From NCBI GenBank assembly GCA_031264865.1, contig JAISDJ010000099.1:1-32294 (forward strand): a stretch of 32,294 bases of DNA. The letters are read 5' to 3'. Position 1 is the stretch's first letter. Every line of letters starts with the position of its first letter. This document shows, one piece after another, positions 31,555 through 32,294 of the stretch. A program made the translations under genes and the position numbers. The stretch is from Tannerellaceae bacterium. GTDB lineage: Bacteria; Bacteroidota; Bacteroidia; Bacteroidales; Tannerellaceae. Below the pieces are notes generated by a model. The model worked only from the letters and a program-made list of their open reading frames with translations, was not told the origin of the DNA and made no database searches.

Positions 31555-32280
31555 ATGAACTCGTTTGAAGGATATGTGGGTATACGGATTTGGGATGGTC
31601 AGTTGGTAAATGACGTCATCTTTTCGTTGTTGATTGCCTTGTTAATCATGTTTGCATTGGTATATCGTTCAAACTACCGCTTATTCTCTAAAATGATACG
31701 AGACGTATTTTACATAAAAGAGCGGTTAAGTTTATTTGAAACAGTAGGAGGGAATGAGTTTATATTTCGGAACTTTATGATTTTCCAGTCTTTATTTCTT
31801 TCCGCTCTTTTCATATTTGCCGTTGGGTATGTATATCGGTTCTTTGATTTTTCGGATGTCCGGTCGAATTTATTACTTATAAGTATTATATTTCTTTGTG
31901 TCGTTTTATATTATTATTTCAGACAATTTTTTTATGGGCTGATTGGTTTTGTCTTTACCGATCCGGAGAAATACAGATTTTGGAAAACCAATTATTATGC
32001 TATAACAGGATTTTGGGGAGTATTGTTATATATCCCTGTCTGTTGGCTGGTTTTTATAGGAAAATATATAGAAATCCCCTTGGCTTTGTTTATTGTTTGG
32101 TATATTTTATATCGTTTTTGGTTAATTTATAAGTCAATACGGATATTTCACGTTCGCAATACGGGTTTTGTATATATTTTTTTGTACCTTTGCGCCCAAG
32201 AAATTTTACCTTTATTATTTATTTACAAAGGTTTGGTTTATTTGTATAACGTTATTGAAAAAAGTGCTATATGGCATTGA
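31555..32280 (+). CDS. DUF4271-like polytopic membrane protein
   Basis: 241 aa with about six hydrophobic segments, near 18-38, 76-100, 104-122, 148-170, 172-190 and 205-230. It resembles the Bacteroidota DUF4271 family, recognisable by length, the cytosolic loop with FIFRNFMIFQSLFLSALFIFA and a C-terminal ILPLLFIYKGLVYLYN segment, from memory rather than alignment. No catalytic motif is visible and the function is unknown. I recall such genes lying just upstream of uroporphyrinogen-III synthase, and the next gene starts inside this one's last codons. The 3' end also holds an internal promoter-like box at 32185-32192. Confidence 0.72.
   Translation: MNSFEGYVGIRIWDGQLVNDVIFSLLIALLIMFALVYRSNYRLFSKMIRDVFYIKERLSLFETVGGNEFIFRNFMIFQSLFLSALFIFAVGYVYRFFDFSDVRSNLLLISIIFLCVVLYYYFRQFFYGLIGFVFTDPEKYRFWKTNYYAITGFWGVLLYIPVCWLVFIGKYIEIPLALFIVWYILYRFWLIYKSIRIFHVRNTGFVYIFLYLCAQEILPLLFIYKGLVYLYNVIEKSAIWH
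32185..32192 (+). promoter_or_regulatory. Internal -7 box TACCTTTG near the end of the DUF4271-like gene
   Basis: TACCTTTG followed by CGCCC is a strong Bacteroidota -7 match. It would start a transcript near 32198 with a leader of about 70 nt to the next gene's ATG at 32271. TTTG at 32167-32170 is upstream, but with only 14-nt spacing. Confidence 0.5.
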
Positions 32281-32294
32281 ATATCAAAAAATTA
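32271..32294 (+). CDS. 5' end of the next gene, possibly uroporphyrinogen-III synthase (partial)
   Basis: Eight codons, MALNIKKL, run off the window end. The ATG overlaps the last ten bases of the DUF4271-like gene in another frame, suggesting translational coupling. The hemD idea rests only on remembered gene order and on the basic-hydrophobic start common to Bacteroidota HemD; eight residues cannot prove it. Confidence 0.45.

Overview
The window reads as chromosomal DNA of a Bacteroidales bacterium (phylum Bacteroidota), most like the Parabacteroides/Tannerella/Bacteroides group; I cannot name genus or species. The grounds are a fused SecDF, a SusC/SusD pair with an ECF sigma factor and FecR-type anti-sigma factor, a DUF4271-like gene, and many copies of the Bacteroidota -7 promoter box TAnnTTTG instead of sigma-70 boxes.

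Layout. Positions 1-3833 hold an HD-domain phosphohydrolase, a divergent HU gene, two overlapping rhomboid protease genes and an endonuclease/exonuclease/phosphatase-family membrane protein. Positions 3999-7025 encode SecDF. Positions 7213-13509 are a tight five-gene hut operon (hutU, ftcD, hutI, fchA, hutH) with everything needed to convert histidine to glutamate plus a one-carbon unit on tetrahydrofolate. Positions 13760-21050 are an ECF sigma / FecR / STN-SusC / SusD nutrient-uptake locus without any enzyme gene. Positions 21287-25579 are a GC-rich two-gene module: a lipoprotein-like TPR/transmembrane/coiled-coil/HTH regulator and a TonB-receptor-like outer-membrane barrel. The rest is core: mrp and trmB (minus strand), a CNNM/CBS membrane protein, a SulP anion transporter, rubrerythrin, a DUF4271-like membrane protein and the first codons of a following gene that may be hemD.

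How the genes work together. HutH deaminates histidine, HutU hydrates urocanate, HutI opens the imidazolone ring, FtcD moves the formimino group to tetrahydrofolate and FchA deaminates it. In the uptake locus the STN domain on SusC, FecR and the ECF sigma factor form a likely trans-envelope relay that senses the SusCD ligand.

The most unusual material lies between genes. Two same-orientation copies of a 26-nt element bracket the ECF-SusCD block. A four-unit, 21-nt-period repeat downstream of susD folds as two hairpins whose variable dinucleotides covary (TT/AA and GG/CC). Two genes, trmB and the DUF4271-like gene, have a -7 box exactly 4 nt before the start codon and are probably translated from leaderless mRNAs. 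I found no CRISPR array, insertion sequence, rRNA or tRNA.
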